Position numbers and translations under genes: made by a program
NCBI GenBank assembly: GCA_032622095.1
Contig: CP136066.1
Coordinates: 41,057,835-41,121,834 of the forward strand
Reading direction: 5' to 3'
From: Siphonodentalium dalli
Lineage: Eukaryota; Mollusca; Scaphopoda; Gadilida; Siphonodentaliidae
DNA: 64,000 nucleotides
Part shown: piece by piece, positions 9,750 through 21,137 of the stretch
Position numbering within the stretch: the stretch's first letter is position 1
Layout: each line of letters opens with the position of its first letter
The notes under the pieces: generated by a model
Database searches by the model: none
The model's input: only the letters and a program-made list of their open reading frames with translations
What the model was told of the DNA's origin: nothing

Positions 9750-10486
9750 CTAAGCAGAAATGGCCGAGTCGTTGATACTACTTGGATTTTATGACCAAAT
9801 ATAAACCGCAATATATCCAATAATATAAACATGGGAAGAAACAACAAGAGTTCTGCATCTATATGTATCTGTCAGAGAGTCAATTCAGACCTAGCCATTT
9901 AAACCTTTTTTCACAGAATGGATTCTCCCCCACAGTTGAACAATTATGCATTGGAATGGTCTTCGCGGTTAAAAATCATAACATTCTGTAAATCCATCAT
10001 CACCGAGAATAACACGGGATATATATCATAATTGTTATTTTCTTTGTAAATAATTCTTCACAAAATTTGAAACCACTGTTAACCCTTTCATGAGGGAGCT
10101 GTGCTTGTGCTTTCCCTTATACTCAAAGAATAAGACTAAGTTTCCCCGGTCAACAACAGAATACACAGAATGACATGCGTGTTAATTAACCATTACATAA
10201 CGGGAGATGTGCTGGTGCATTAATATCATGAAGCTCCAGTCATGGAATGGTTATGGATAGACCAAGTCTTTTCAGTCCACAACAGCCCTTTCTATACAGA
10301 TTGGACTCATCCACAGAGTTATAAAATTAAGCATTGAATGGTCTATTATTAATTTGAAGGGTTTTTTAGGAAAAATAAGCAGACTACAGATAATACAAAC
10401 ATAGAAGGAGTCCTGTTTATTGAAGAGAAATGTTCATAAAATAATTTATTTGTTTTTTTTTTCACTTGAAAAAGGTCACTAGAATG
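9750..10486. other. No recognised gene; possible remnant of a TTAACCCTTTCATG repeat
   Basis: AT-rich sequence. A start-like TTAACCCTTTCATGAGG at about 10079 resembles a TTAA-element end, but no partner end was found. No coding signal. Confidence 0.4.
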
Positions 10487-10756
10487 GCTGTAAGCAAGCC
10501 TTGAAATAGGGTGTCTGTCATTTGCAGAATGAGGTCCCCAGAGGGTGAATTTAGTGATGCTACCCCGCATAGCAGGCTAGCATCACCAAATTCACCCTCT
10601 GGGGACCTCATTCTGCTTACACCTCAGCAGAATGAGGTTCCCAGAGGGTGAATTTGGTGATGCTAGCCCGCTATGCGGGGTAGCATCACTAAATTCACCC
10701 TCTGGGGACCTCATTCTGCAAATGACAGACATCCTATTTAAAGGCTTGGCTGTAAG
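10487..10756. mobile_element. Large palindromic element with 8-bp target duplication
   Basis: The element at 10495-10748 (CAAGCCTTGAAATAG ... TTTAAAGGCTTG) is flanked by GCTGTAAG at 10487-10494 and 10749-10756. It has two long hairpins around 'CCCCGCATAGCAGG' and 'CCCGCTATGCGGGG'. The duplication supports transposition, but another copy (17625) has a 19-bp duplication. Confidence 0.82.
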
Positions 10757-10999
10757 CTGGTGATATTAAAGGGGCACTGTACATTAAATCCAGCCATTTA
10801 TGGGACCATCTCCTGTTATACTCAACAGAATATATGCAACACATGAACCATTTTCTTACATTCTTTAACAATATTTTATCATTTAAAAAAAAAATTCTTA
10901 CATTCTTTTGACAATTATAAATAATAATATAAAATTTGTTATTTAGGGTGACTGCATATGTAAGAGAATGCAGTGACACACTGTTTTCGCAAAATTTCA

Positions 11000-11126
11000 G
11001 GAAGCTCCAGTGATGGAGCTTTCTGAATCCTGATGAATGGCAACAAGCCATATTTCCAACTAAATCCTGAAAATTACCCATAATTCTGCTGTGGTTAAGG
11101 AGTCGATTATTTAGGGCATTACTGTA
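11000..11126. mobile_element. Palindromic TA-flanked MITE, right half only
   Basis: The right arm from 'GATGAATGGCAACAAGCC' to GGGCATTACTG-TA (TA at 11125-11126) is preserved. The left arm is replaced by unrelated sequence near 11000. Confidence 0.7.
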
Positions 11127-11311
11127 TGCTGATGCTGAGAGGCCGCAGATCGTTTGGGCTGTGTGAAAATTTTCCAAACAGAAAGCTATTAAATAAAATA
11201 ACCATATATACAATCATGTCATTGGGTATCCTGGCCAGATCATTCATATTAAATCGAAAGGCCACTTTTTTGATAACTGGTTTGACTATATTTAATGCAA
11301 CTAAAAGCGTG

Positions 11312-11474
11312 TACAGTGATGCCCTAAGTAAATATGGCTTGTTGCCATTCATCGGAAAGCTCTCAGGGAGAGCTTTCCTATGAATGGCAACAAGCCATAT
11401 ATCCGACTAAATCCTAAAAAGTTACCCATAATTCTGCTGTGTTTAAGGAGTCGATTACTTAGGGCATTACTGTA
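11312..11474. mobile_element. Palindromic TA-flanked MITE with deletion in left arm
   Basis: TA at 11312-11313 and 11473-11474. The left end CAGTGATGCCCTAAGTA jumps directly to 'AATATGGCTTGTTGCC', so about 50 bp of the left arm is missing. The right arm is complete. Confidence 0.8.
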
Positions 11475-11619
11475 CCTCTTTTTTTTATTGGGAATAATGA
11501 TATACTCATTGATTTACAATATCTTCCAAGTGATGAAAGAAATGATGAATATTTTTACAACATATTTGCAGTTGGATCTGAATTAATCGAATGTCGTTTT
11601 AAACCGTTTCTATACTAAA

Positions 11620-11705
11620 TACTCATTGACAAGTAGTTCCCTTAGGAAATATTCAGATAGTAAGTTCAACAACGAACTTATTATCTGAACATTTCCCATC
11701 AAAGA
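11620..11705. repeat. Small inverted-repeat family, copy 2
   Basis: Inverted arms 'GGAAATATTCAGATAGTAAG' and 'CTTATTATCTGAACATTTCC' around a short loop. Related to 5785 and 15540. Confidence 0.65.
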
Positions 11706-11784
11706 ATATGATTTCTTCTGCAATTCTATTATCATTTTGTCTGGTTGTCGTCAGCTCAAATATCCTTAACATCCCTCCAAATGA

Positions 11785-12161
11785 TTAACCCTTTACCCAA
11801 CAAACCGGCCAAAACCGGCCAAATAAAGCTTCAACAGCCTAAAATATCTTCGGTCTGTCTCAATAGAACCATACAAATATGGATATCATTGGAACCGGTT
11901 CCTTGACCACATTGTGATAGTTACAGTTATGCCCTGTGCCAATGCATTCTCTTATATATGCGAGTCGACCATAGGTCGCCTCGCATACATAAGAGAATGC
12001 ATTGGCCTAAAAAAAATCTTTTTTTAACACTTTTTACCATTTTTTCTTACATTCTTTAACAATTTTATAATTTTTAATGTGTTAAGCCAATGCATTCTCT
12101 TATATATGCATATATAAGAGAATGCATTGGCACAGGGCCCTTCTGTTGGGTAAAGGGTTAA
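11785..12161 (+). mobile_element. piggyBac-like MITE, copy 3
   Basis: TTAA at 11785-11788 and 12158-12161, with ends CCCTTTACCCAACA and TGTTGGGTAAAGGG. The first hairpin is complete (about 11937-12006). The second has lost its centre and joins the two arms directly at 'TTATATATGCATATATAAG'. Confidence 0.88.
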
Positions 12162-12224
12162 TAGGCTATTCCAATGTATACTTTTATAACAGAGAGTGGG
12201 AGAATACATTTAGTATATAAGGAT

Positions 12225-13435
12225 ATCAGTATAAATCTCTGTATAGCGGTGATATTACCAAGGATATCGGAATAAAACCCATATAGTGGTGATAATATTA
12301 AGGATATCGGAATAATGCCATGTATAGCGGTGATAATATAAAGGATGTCAGAATAAAGCCCAATATAGCGGTGATAATACGAAGGATATCGGAATAAAGC
12401 CCCAGTACAGCGGTGATAATATGAAGGATATCAGAATAAATGTCCATATAGTGGTGATAATATGAAGAATATCCATAATAAAGCCCCATATAGTGGTAAT
12501 AATATGAAGGATATCGGAATAAAGCCCCATATACATGTAGTGGTGACAATATTAAGGATATCGGAATAATGCCCTGTATAGCGGTGATAATATAAAGGAT
12601 ATCATAATAAAGCCCAATATAGCGAGATAATACGAAGGATATCGGAATAAAGTCCCCGTACAGCGGTGATAATATGAAGGATATCAGAATAAATCTCCAT
12701 ATAGTGGTGATAATATGAAGAATATCGGAATAAAGCCCCATATAGTGGTGACAATATTAAGGATATCGGAATAATTCCATGTATAGCGGTGATAATATAA
12801 AGGATATCAGAATAAATCTCCATATAGTGGTGATAATATGAAGAATATCAGAATAAAGCCCCATATAGATGTAGTGGTGATAATATGAAGGATATCGGAA
12901 TAAAGCCCCATATAGATGTAGTGGTGATAATATGAAGAATATCAGAATAAAGCCCCATATAGCAGTGATAATATGAAGAATATCGGAATAAAGCCCCATA
13001 TAGCAGTGATAATATGAAGGATATCAGAATAAAGCCCCATATACAATGTAGCAGTGATAATATGAAGGGTATCAGAATAATGTCATGTATAGCGGTGATT
13101 ATACGAAGGATATCGGAATAAATCCCTGTACATGTATAGCGATGATAATTCGAAGGATATCGGAATAAAACCCCATCTAGTGGTGATAATAAGGATATGA
13201 CAATAATGCCCCATATAGCGGTGATAACATGAAGGATAACGGAATAAAGCCCTGTATAGCAGTGGTAATACAAAGGATATCGGAATAAAGCCCCATATAG
13301 TGGTGATAATATGAAGGATATCGGAAAAAAGCCCCATATAGTGATGATAATACGAAGGATATCGGAATAAAGCCCCATATAGTGGTGATAATACGAAGGA
13401 TATCGGAATAAAGCCCTGTATAGTAGTGATATCGG
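12225..13435. repeat. Minisatellite, 41-bp unit, about 29 copies
   Basis: The period is 41 bp (for example CCCCATATAG at 13291, 13332 and 13373). The unit contains 'GGTGATAATATGAAGGATA' and 'TCGGAATAAAGCCCCATA'. Some units carry small insertions such as 'TACATGTAG'. The unit lacks stop codons in all three minus-strand frames, so overlapping open frames up to 176 codons occur, repeating a Tyr/Ile-rich peptide every 41 residues. I read this as a by-product of the repeat, not as a gene. Confidence 0.9.
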
Positions 13436-13554
13436 ACAGAGTGCAGGTTATTGACTGCCATACATTGGTGTATTGTAGCAAATATATCACTTGTTCACAT
13501 AAACAGAACAGTGACCACATATTACTGATCCAGTGCCTCCAGCATTCTGATATA

Positions 13555-15025
13555 CAATGTATAGAGGTTTTGTACTGGTGGATTATGATCACTATGTGTG
13601 TAGCTAATGCAGAGATTCATGGCATGATGTACAATATATAGTAGTGATGCGGACAGGACGGACCACCTTGGTTGGTCCGGTCCACTGCCAAGGCGGTCCA
13701 GTCTGGTCCGGTCCAGGCCATTCCATACACTTACCTGGACTGGTCCAAAACGGTCCGGTCCACCTATAATAGGCTATATGTTAATGAATTCTGTTTTCTC
13801 AAAGTTTTTACTCTGTACATATGTATAGTACAAACTATAAGGTTACTGAGTTCAATGCATTGCAATGAGTCCATATATGTTAAAACTTACATTGTTTGCC
13901 GATTGTCTGTCTGGTGGGATATACTGGGAACGATGCACGATAATAGTATTTCTAGTAATGCGAACATGCACTAATTAAATGTATTGGACAGATACATGTA
14001 TATAGCTAGGGCCAGAATGTGTTATAACCAATCTAACATGGCACTCAACTGATCGTATGCATGATTCGTATCATACTTATTTTCATTAAATTGAAATTTA
14101 AACGAAATAACTATACTGATGACAATAATTATACAAATGTGTACTAATATGACTACTACATTAATATTGGAGTCTTGGAGATTGTGATGGCTGATTGTAT
14201 AGTCCTGAAAATTACAGTTATATACCTAAGTACAACTACTATTGGATTAATGTGACTGTCTTGTGTATGTACTATGTAATGTGGTTTGCATGTTTCTTCG
14301 ATAATTATAACTGTGAGAAACAATAGAATACTCGATTCGATATCCATCCAAATTGATTAGTTGATGCCATGTTACACTGTTTATGACAAATAGTTCCATA
14401 CCCATTCAGTTGCATGTTTGTCACATTGATAGGGTGCTACAAAGTGTTGGCCAGTGTTACATTAATACATTATAAGGAAAGTGACATGTACAAAGTACAT
14501 CTATACATTGTTTTCGTGGCATCAAACGTTTAATAGATATTAACCACTTGAATGTGTCAATACATCGTTGCTAATTGATATGACGGCAAATACGCAATAA
14601 TATTCGCGATAGTTTATTATAACTGAAGTAAAATAGTGGACCGGAGAGTACCGGATCGGCGCCAAAAGCGGTCCGGTCCGGTCCAGTGACACCCGGTCCA
14701 GACCGGACCGCGGTCCATGGCAAAGCGGTCGGGTCCGCATCACTAGATAGAGGTTTTGTACTGGTGGAATATGATCTCTACGTGTGTACATGTAGTTAAA
14801 GTAGAGATTCATGGCATGATATAAATGTATAGAGCTTTTGTGCTGGTGGAATATGATCTCTATAATTATGTGTAGCTAAAGTAGAGATTCATGGCATGAT
14901 ATAAATGTATAGAGGTTTTGTACTGGTAGAATATGATCTCTATATGTGTAGCTAAAGTAGAGATTCATGGCATGATATACAATGTATAGAGCTTTTGTGC
15001 TGGTGGAATATGATATCTATGTGTG
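13555..15025 (+). repeat. Tandem repeat, about 85-bp unit, split by a hAT-like insertion
   Basis: The unit contains 'TATAGAGGTTTTGTACTGG' and 'GAATATGATCTCTA' and 'TAGAGATTCATGGCATGAT'. One unit lies at about 13557-13641 and three to four more at 14746-15025. The array is interrupted by the element at 13642-14745. Confidence 0.8.
13642..14745. mobile_element. hAT-like element with GGTCCGGTCC-rich subterminal repeats
   Basis: The ends are TAGTGATGCGGAC and GTCCGCATCACTA. Both subterminal regions (about 13650-13770 and 14640-14735) are packed with GGTCC/GGACC motifs, the kind of clustered sites hAT transposases bind. The target duplication is not clean: TATAG-like bases flank both sides within the 85-bp repeat. 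No transposase frame was recognised. Confidence 0.7.
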
Positions 15026-15039
15026 TGGCATGATGTAGA

Positions 15040-15335
15040 AGAGCTAAAATCACCAAATTCACCTGCTGGGGACCTCATTCTGTTTAGGCATCATATTCCG
15101 GTAAGTATCTATAGTATCAAATTAACATTGTTTTTAGTTACATTTTCCGTTCAGGGAAGTTTCTATATCACCTAATTTGCAGAAGATAAAATGCATAATC
15201 GAGGTGCCCAATAGGTGAACATCACCATCTTCAACTGGGGAACTTCAATCTGATCCTAGGTCTGCCATAGCAGTTGAGGGCCTAAGAAAATTAGGTTCCC
15301 AGAGGGTGATTTGGTGATGCTAGCCCACTGTGCTA
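15040..15335. mobile_element. Partial large palindromic element (long-form middle)
   Basis: Contains 'CACCAAATTCACCTGCTGGG', the long-form middle ('GCATAATCGAGGTGCCC', 'ATAGCAGTTGAGGGCCTAAG') and one arm of the second hairpin. The terminal CAAGCC ends are missing. Confidence 0.6.
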
Positions 15336-15539
15336 CTGTACCAACACAGTCAATTAACTTTCAGTCAAATTTAAACATTTTGGCGCATGTTCACGCAAAT
15401 CGCATCTCTTAATGCTTGCATAGCGTTATTCCTCTTGGCTACAAATTTTGTATGCAACATGTAGGACACATCTGAACCAAATGACCATCTACATGTAGTC
15501 AAAATGGTCATATGAATAAGCTGTCCTTCATTATCACAG

Positions 15540-15660
15540 TCTTGATTGATTGTAGTTATCCCAGAGGAAATTTTCAGATAATAAGTTCAATAACTATACC
15601 TGTACATGTATCAGGTCATTTGTTGAAATTATTATCTAAACATTTCCCTCCATAAATAGG
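15540..15660. repeat. Small inverted-repeat family, copy 3
   Basis: Arms 'GGAAATTTTCAGATAATAAG' and 'AATTATTATCTAAACATTTC' with a longer loop holding 'CCTGTACATGTATCAGG'. Confidence 0.6.
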
Positions 15661-15971
15661 GCTCCTTCTGCACTTATAATTCTACGTCGTCTGCTTTTAT
15701 CACCTTAACATCCCTCCAAATCAATTTTAGACCATTCCGATGGTACACTTTTTAACTGACTGGGATAATCCACTTAGTATAGAAAGGGTTATAGTGTCAA
15801 AAAACTTAATTCATTAACACACAATAGCATCCTAAAATTATCATGTACATATTACGAATAGCACATATACACAGAAGAACACGTGTGTGAATTGGTTGGT
15901 CAATACGGCACGAGTGCCAGTGTAGAAGGAAAGCATGAGAGGCACAGTATCGAATGCTATCCTTGCATGAT

Positions 15972-16378
15972 CAAGCCTGCAAATAGTGTGTCTGTCATTT
16001 GCAGAATGATGTCCCCAGAATTTAGTGATGCTATCACGAACAGCGAGCTAGCATCACCAAATTCACCCTCTGGGGACCTCATTCTGCTTAGGCCTCATAT
16101 TCTGGGAATTATCTATAGTCCCAAATTAATTGTTTTAGTTACTTTTTCACTTCTGGGAAGTTTCTATAACCCCGAATTTAAATAAATAACACATAATCGA
16201 GGTGACTAATGGGTGAACATAAACTTCAACCGGGAAATAATAATCTGATTCTAGGTCCCCCATAGCAGTTGAGACCTAAGCAGAATGAGGTTCCCATAGG
16301 GTGAATTTGGTGATGCTAGCCCACCTTGCGGCCCTATGGGGACCTTTTTCTGCAAATGTCAGACACTATTTGCAGGCA
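15972..16378. mobile_element. Large palindromic element, long form
   Basis: It begins CAAGCCTGCAAATAGTG and ends GTCAGACACTATTTGCAGGC (inverted). Two degenerated hairpins flank the AT-rich middle that defines the long form (TATAGTCCCAAATTAATTG). Confidence 0.75.
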
Positions 16379-16489
16379 TCGACAAACCCATTGACACATG
16401 TCCCTTGTGTTTATTATATGCCATCTGTAATATAATCCTTAAATTGAAATAAAAAGACTTTATTTATTGTTTATTGTTTATTCGAAGTG

Positions 16490-16736
16490 TCTCTATATTC
16501 CCAAAATGCAGACGAGACATTGCATGATCGAGGTTCCCATGGGTGTACATCACAATATTCACCATCTGGAAACTACGATCTGAGTCTATGTCTCCCATAG
16601 CAGATGAGGTCATGCAGAATGAGGTCCCCAGAGGGTGAATTTGGTGATGCTAGCCCGCTATGCGGGATAGCATCACTAAATTCACCCTCTGGGGACCTCA
16701 TTCTGCAAATGACAGACACACTATTTGCAGGCTTGT
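16490..16736. mobile_element. Large palindromic element, right part of long form
   Basis: The long-form middle ('GCATGATCGAGGTTCCC') is followed by an intact hairpin around 'AGCCCGCTATGCGGGATAGC' and the end ACACTATTTGCAGGCTTG. The left hairpin is absent. Confidence 0.7.
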
Positions 16737-17118
16737 GTATGATGGCACAAGTTCTGTATCAACAAACCCATTGACACACATGACCTTTTGTTTAGTATAT
16801 GCCATCTGTAATAGAATCCATAACTTGAAATAATAAGACTTGCAAAGTTTATTCAGAAAGACATGACTTGTCTTGTCATGTGTGACGCTGCTATTATTTT
16901 ATATTTCCGGATTCATGGTCGATGCGACCGTCATTTTTGTTGTGTAACATCAACATCATCCGATTTCGCACTGCAGAATCAGAACAAAAACAATGTGATT
17001 CTAGGAAAAGGTGTGTAATAAAAAAAATACTAACCTATATTGACATTACAGGTGAAGGAACATTGAGACCTCGTAATAGAGCATGCTGTTTTATAAATCC
17101 ACTGTCCAGATCTGAGAA

Positions 17119-17335
17119 TACAGTAATGCTCTAATTAATCGACTCCTTAAACACAGCAGAATTATGGGTAACTTTTCAGGATTTAGTCAGAAATATGGCT
17201 TGTTGCCATTCATCGGAAAGCTCTCGGGGAGATCTTTCCAATGAATGGCAACAAGCCATATTTCCGACTAAATCCTGAAAAGTTACCCATAATTCTGCTG
17301 GGTTTAAAGAGTCGATTAATTAGAGCATTACTGTA
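17119..17335. mobile_element. Palindromic TA-flanked MITE, full length
   Basis: TA at 17119-17120 and 17334-17335, with ends CAGTAATGCTC and GAGCATTACTG. The palindrome is full length, with centre 'AAAGCTCTCGGGGAGATCTT'. Confidence 0.88.
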
Positions 17336-17436
17336 TTTGCAGAATGAGGTCCAGAGGGTGAATTTAGTGACGCTATCCTGCACAACAGGCCTACATCACC
17401 AATTTCACCCTCTGGCGACCTCATTCTGCAAATTTA
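17336..17436. mobile_element. Solo hairpin of the large palindromic family
   Basis: A single degenerate hairpin from TTTGCAGAATGAGGTCC to GACCTCATTCTGCAAA, directly abutting the preceding MITE. Confidence 0.65.
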
Positions 17437-17577
17437 TGGTCGACTCGCATATATAAGAGAATGCATTGGCACAGGGTTATAACTGTAACCATCACAATGT
17501 GGTCATTGAACCGGTTCCAATGATATCCATATTTGTATGGTGTTATTGAGACAGACCGAAGATAATTTAGGCTGTTG
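17437..17577 (-). mobile_element. Fragment of piggyBac-like MITE, reverse orientation
   Basis: It starts in a half hairpin ('ATGGTCGACTCGCATATATA') and continues with the reverse complement of the family's left part ('ACAGACCGAAGATAATTTAG'). Neither TTAA end is present. Confidence 0.7.
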
Positions 17578-17624
17578 CACAATATTCACCATCTGGGAAC
17601 TTTAAATTTCGGTCCAGGTCTCCC

Positions 17625-17898
17625 ATGATGAAGCCATGAAGAGCAAGCCTTGAAATAGTGTGTCTGTCATTTGCAGAATGAGGTCCCCAGAGGGTGAACA
17701 TAGCGGGCTAGCATCACCAAATTCACCCTCTGGGGACCTCATTCTGCTTACACCTCAGCAGAATGAGGTTCCCAGAGGGTGAATTTGGTGATGCTAGCCC
17801 GCTATGCGGGGTAGCATCACTAAATTCACCCTCTGGGGACCTCATTCTGCAAATGACAGACACCCTATTTCAAGGCTTGATGATGAAGCCATGAAGAG
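17625..17898. mobile_element. Large palindromic element with 19-bp direct repeat at its edges
   Basis: The element at 17644-17879 (CAAGCCTTGAAATAG ... TATTTCAAGGCTTG) is flanked by exact copies of ATGATGAAGCCATGAAGAG at 17625-17643 and 17880-17898. The flank itself is long-form middle sequence of an older family copy, so this is an insertion of the family into itself. A deletion of about 20 bp affects the first hairpin arm. Confidence 0.85.
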
Positions 17899-18477
17899 TG
17901 AGGCTCATAGTAGCGCTGGCTTTTTTAAAAATCTTGGAGGGCTAAAAATCACTCTCGCCAAAGGGCTTTTTTTTTAATAATCCAGTTGTACAGACAAGAC
18001 AATTAAAGCTCCAACTTCCATGTTCCAAGTTATCCTTTAATTTTCATGAACTATATTATTGACTACATCATAGTACATGAATTCATGTTACAAACTAATT
18101 TATCTAGAAGTTGACGGCATCTGTGTTTACCTTGAAAAACGGATCTGCAGGTGAGGAAGCATGTCACTGCATGTGCAGCAACATCTAACACGAATTACGT
18201 CAGCATTATTCGGGAATTGGCACGTACGACACGCAGAATTTGTAGTATTCAATATTTTTTGCTACATCTTAACGTTTGGGTGAAGATGATTACTTATTGC
18301 CATTTTATCTGCGAGATTCCCATTCGTGATGCTGTGGCTTTGTCTATTCAAATGCCAAGTGTAATAAACTTTAACAGACTTAGGTTCATAAAATTTAAAT
18401 AGATTATGCCAGTTAAAAGTTGCATGAGGGTACGCGAGCGATGAAAATGCTCGCGCAATATTTCCATGGCTATCGGT
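17899..18477. other. No recognised feature
   Basis: Mostly AT-rich sequence. Open frames on both strands here are short and look incidental. The minus-strand frame from 18262 to 18657 is composed partly of MITE sequence. Confidence 0.5.
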
Positions 18478-18580
18478 GAGTGAATTTAGTGATGCTAGCC
18501 TGCTGTACAGGGTACCATCACTAAATTCATCATCTAAGGACCTCATTCTGTAAATGTCCAGCACCATATTCTCAGGCCTG
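18478..18580. mobile_element. Solo hairpin of the large palindromic family, degenerate
   Basis: Contains 'GTGAATTTAGTGATGCTAGC' and the inverted 'ACCATCACTAAATTCATC', ending TGTCCAGCACCATATTCTC as in the copy at 20286. Confidence 0.6.
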
Positions 18581-18581
18581 T

Positions 18582-18779
18582 TTTGACCACTTAACCACAG
18601 CAGAATTATGGGTAATTTTTCAGGATTTAGTCGGAAATATGGCTTGTTGCCATTCATTGGAAAGCTCTCGGCGAGAGCTTTCCGATGAATGGCAACAAGC
18701 CATATTTCCGACTAAATCCTGAAAAATTACCCATAATTCTGCTGTGGTTAAGTGGTCAATTACTTTGGGCATTACTGTA
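18582..18779. mobile_element. Palindromic TA-flanked MITE, ACCACTT subtype
   Basis: The left end is truncated to TTGACCACTTAACC. The right end is intact (TTTGGGCATTACTG-TA at 18778-18779). The body is near identical to the copy at 5945. Confidence 0.82.
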
Positions 18780-18848
18780 TGTTACTTCCAAAGCCGATGG
18801 AATAGAAATGTAGGGGTGTCAAATCAGCCAGTGGATTCATCAGAGAAG

Positions 18849-19030
18849 TACAGAAATGCCCTAAATAATCAACTCCTTAACCACAGCAGAATTATGGGTA
18901 ATTTTTCAAGATTTAGTCAGATATATGGCTTGTTGCCATTCATCGGAAAGCTCTCAGTGGCAACAAGCCATATTTCCGACTAAATACGAATTACGTGGTT
19001 AAGGAGTCGATTATTTAGGGCATTACTGTA
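18849..19030. mobile_element. Palindromic TA-flanked MITE, internally deleted right arm
   Basis: TA at 18849-18850 and 19029-19030, with ends CAGAAATGCCC and GGGCATTACTG. The palindrome centre is lost and part of the right arm is replaced by ATACGAATTACG. Confidence 0.8.
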
Positions 19031-19298
19031 TGCATAAATGATGAAAGCAAGCTCTTTGTAGTTTAAAGGTGATTTATTTTTACAATTTCAAGATGGTGGG
19101 TCTCTTCCTAAATACGTTTTATATAGTTTCCTGGGTATTTGGTATAAATTAATAAATATGAATCAAAGACCCATGTCCGGAAATGCTTCTATCAATTAAT
19201 ATTGATTTTAACTGATTATCGCATTATACAAGAAATATCAATAAAATCAATATTATATATTGATAGGTTTTCGGACAGGTCACTTCGACTCATCTTCT

Positions 19299-19594
19299 TC
19301 TATTATATATTTTGGAACTTCTGTCTGTGTGTATGTATCTATGTATGTGTGTTATAGACTCGAAAACTGCTTGACCGATCGGACTCAAATTTGGTATGTA
19401 GGCCTACTTTGATCCCGATAATATGGGTGGGTCCAATTGCAACTGCAACCCTGTCTTTGACCTCGCTCATATACGCCCATATAGGCATGTTTCAGGATCG
19501 ATCGAACAATAGTTTTTTTCTTTCTCCTAATACGTATCAGGCGATCACAAAGAAATCCATAAAGAGCCCAGACAAAATCAGGAACATCAGCTAG
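19299..19594 (+). mobile_element. Helitron-like (Helentron/HINE-type) short element
   Basis: It begins TCTATTATATATTTTGG and ends AGCTAG followed by host T, the TC...CTAG-T signature of Helitrons. Near the 5' end it has the motif 'CTCAAATTTGGTATGTAGG', common in short Helentron-like elements. The first 16 bases match the 5' end of the tandem units at 52716-56768 read on the minus strand. Confidence 0.65.
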
Positions 19595-19653
19595 TATTTA
19601 TTATTTTATACCCCAGAAACTTTATAAAACATTTTGAAAGAGATAATTCATCT

Positions 19654-20055
19654 TTAACCCTTTACACAACAAAGCGGCCAAAAACGGCCAAATAAAGCTG
19701 CAACAGCCTAAATTATCTTGGGTCTGTCTCAATAAAACCATACAAATATGGATATCATTGGAACCGGCTCATTGACCACATTGTGATGGTTACAGTTATG
19801 CCCTGTGCCAATGCATTCTCTTATATATACGAGTCGACCATAGGTCGCCTCGCATATATAAGAGAATGCATTGGCCTAAAAAAAATCTTTTTTTAACACT
19901 TTTTACCATTTTTTCTTACATTCTTTAACAATTTTATAATTTTTAATGTGTTAAGCCAATGCATTCTCTTATATATATGCGAGGCGACCTATGGTCGACT
20001 CGCATATATAAGAGAATGCATTGGCACAGGGCCATTCTGTTGGGTAAAGGGTTAA
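19654..20055 (+). mobile_element. piggyBac-like MITE, copy 4
   Basis: TTAA at 19654-19657 and 20052-20055, with ends CCCTTTACACAACA and TGTTGGGTAAAGGG. Two complete hairpin cassettes are present. Confidence 0.88.
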
Positions 20056-20285
20056 GCCTTTGACAACTAATACTCACTGATGTGAAGTTGGCTGGTAAAA
20101 ATGGCTCTTATTTTTTCTTTTTGAATCATTAATTTCTTCATCAATGCAGCTTTCCAAGTCATACAAAATACGTATAAAACTAATTCCCATATCTATTTTC
20201 ATACATTTTGAGCCACGAAACATAACGAAAGTGATAACTGCTCGTATAAATTGAGACTTTTAGAATTCTATGTTGTTAAATCAGA

Positions 20286-20733
20286 CCTCAAAATATGGTG
20301 CTGGACATTTGCAGAATGAGGTCCCCAGAGGGTGAATTTAGCAGAGGCTAGCATCAATAAAATCACCCTCAGGGGACCTCATTCTACTTGGGTTTCATCT
20401 CCTCTGGAAAGTATCTTTATTATAAAATAAACAAGTTTTTTTAGTTTCTTGAGAAACTTTATTTAACTTTTTTAGTTCAGTTTCTCTATATTCCCAAATT
20501 GGCAAAAAACACAATGTATTATCGAGGTACCTAATGGGTGCACATCACCATCTTCACCATCTGGGAACTTAAATCTGTGTATAAGTATCCAATAGCAGAT
20601 GAGGCCATGTAGAAAGAGGTCCCCAGAGGATGAATTTGGTCACGCTAGCCCACTGCAGGATAGAGTCACTAAATTCATCCTTTGGGGACCTCATTCTGCA
20701 AATGTCCGGCACCATATAATATTTTGAGGGCTG
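20286..20733. mobile_element. Large palindromic element, long form, diverged
   Basis: The inverted outer parts are CTCAAAATATGGTGCTGGAC and GTCCGGCACCATATAATA, with two hairpins and the long-form middle. The outer sequence differs from the CAAGCC type, marking a subfamily shared with the fragment at 18478. Confidence 0.7.
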
Positions 20734-21137
20734 GGTTGTTATATAACCCAAGTTTGGAGGCAATTGTATGAGATCTATTTTGGCATATTCAGTCACATAT
20801 CACATATTACATGTATCTATACAACATGTCATTTTAGTCTGCGAACTCTACACCAGGCCAAAATATTTTTTGTTTGTTTGCCCACTACCTACCCAATAAA
20901 AAGTCCCCTACTGGAAACATTTTATCCGAAAATTTATTTCTACAATATTGTTCAATAATATTGTTCAATAATGTTCAAAGATAATCATTTTTATGATATC
21001 AGTTTCTATGAAAGAAATGTATAATTACTATTAAAAATCGGGCTGTAAAATAATTATATTTATCAAACAACATTAAAAGGGAAAAAGATATTTTAAGATG
21101 AAATACTTGTCAGGAATGAAGTAAAATAAGATAATTA

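Noticed and set aside
12298-13592. Overlapping minus-strand open frames of 60-176 codons
   Set aside because: All are translations of the 41-bp minisatellite, which lacks stops in three frames. No start context, splice sites or conserved domain.
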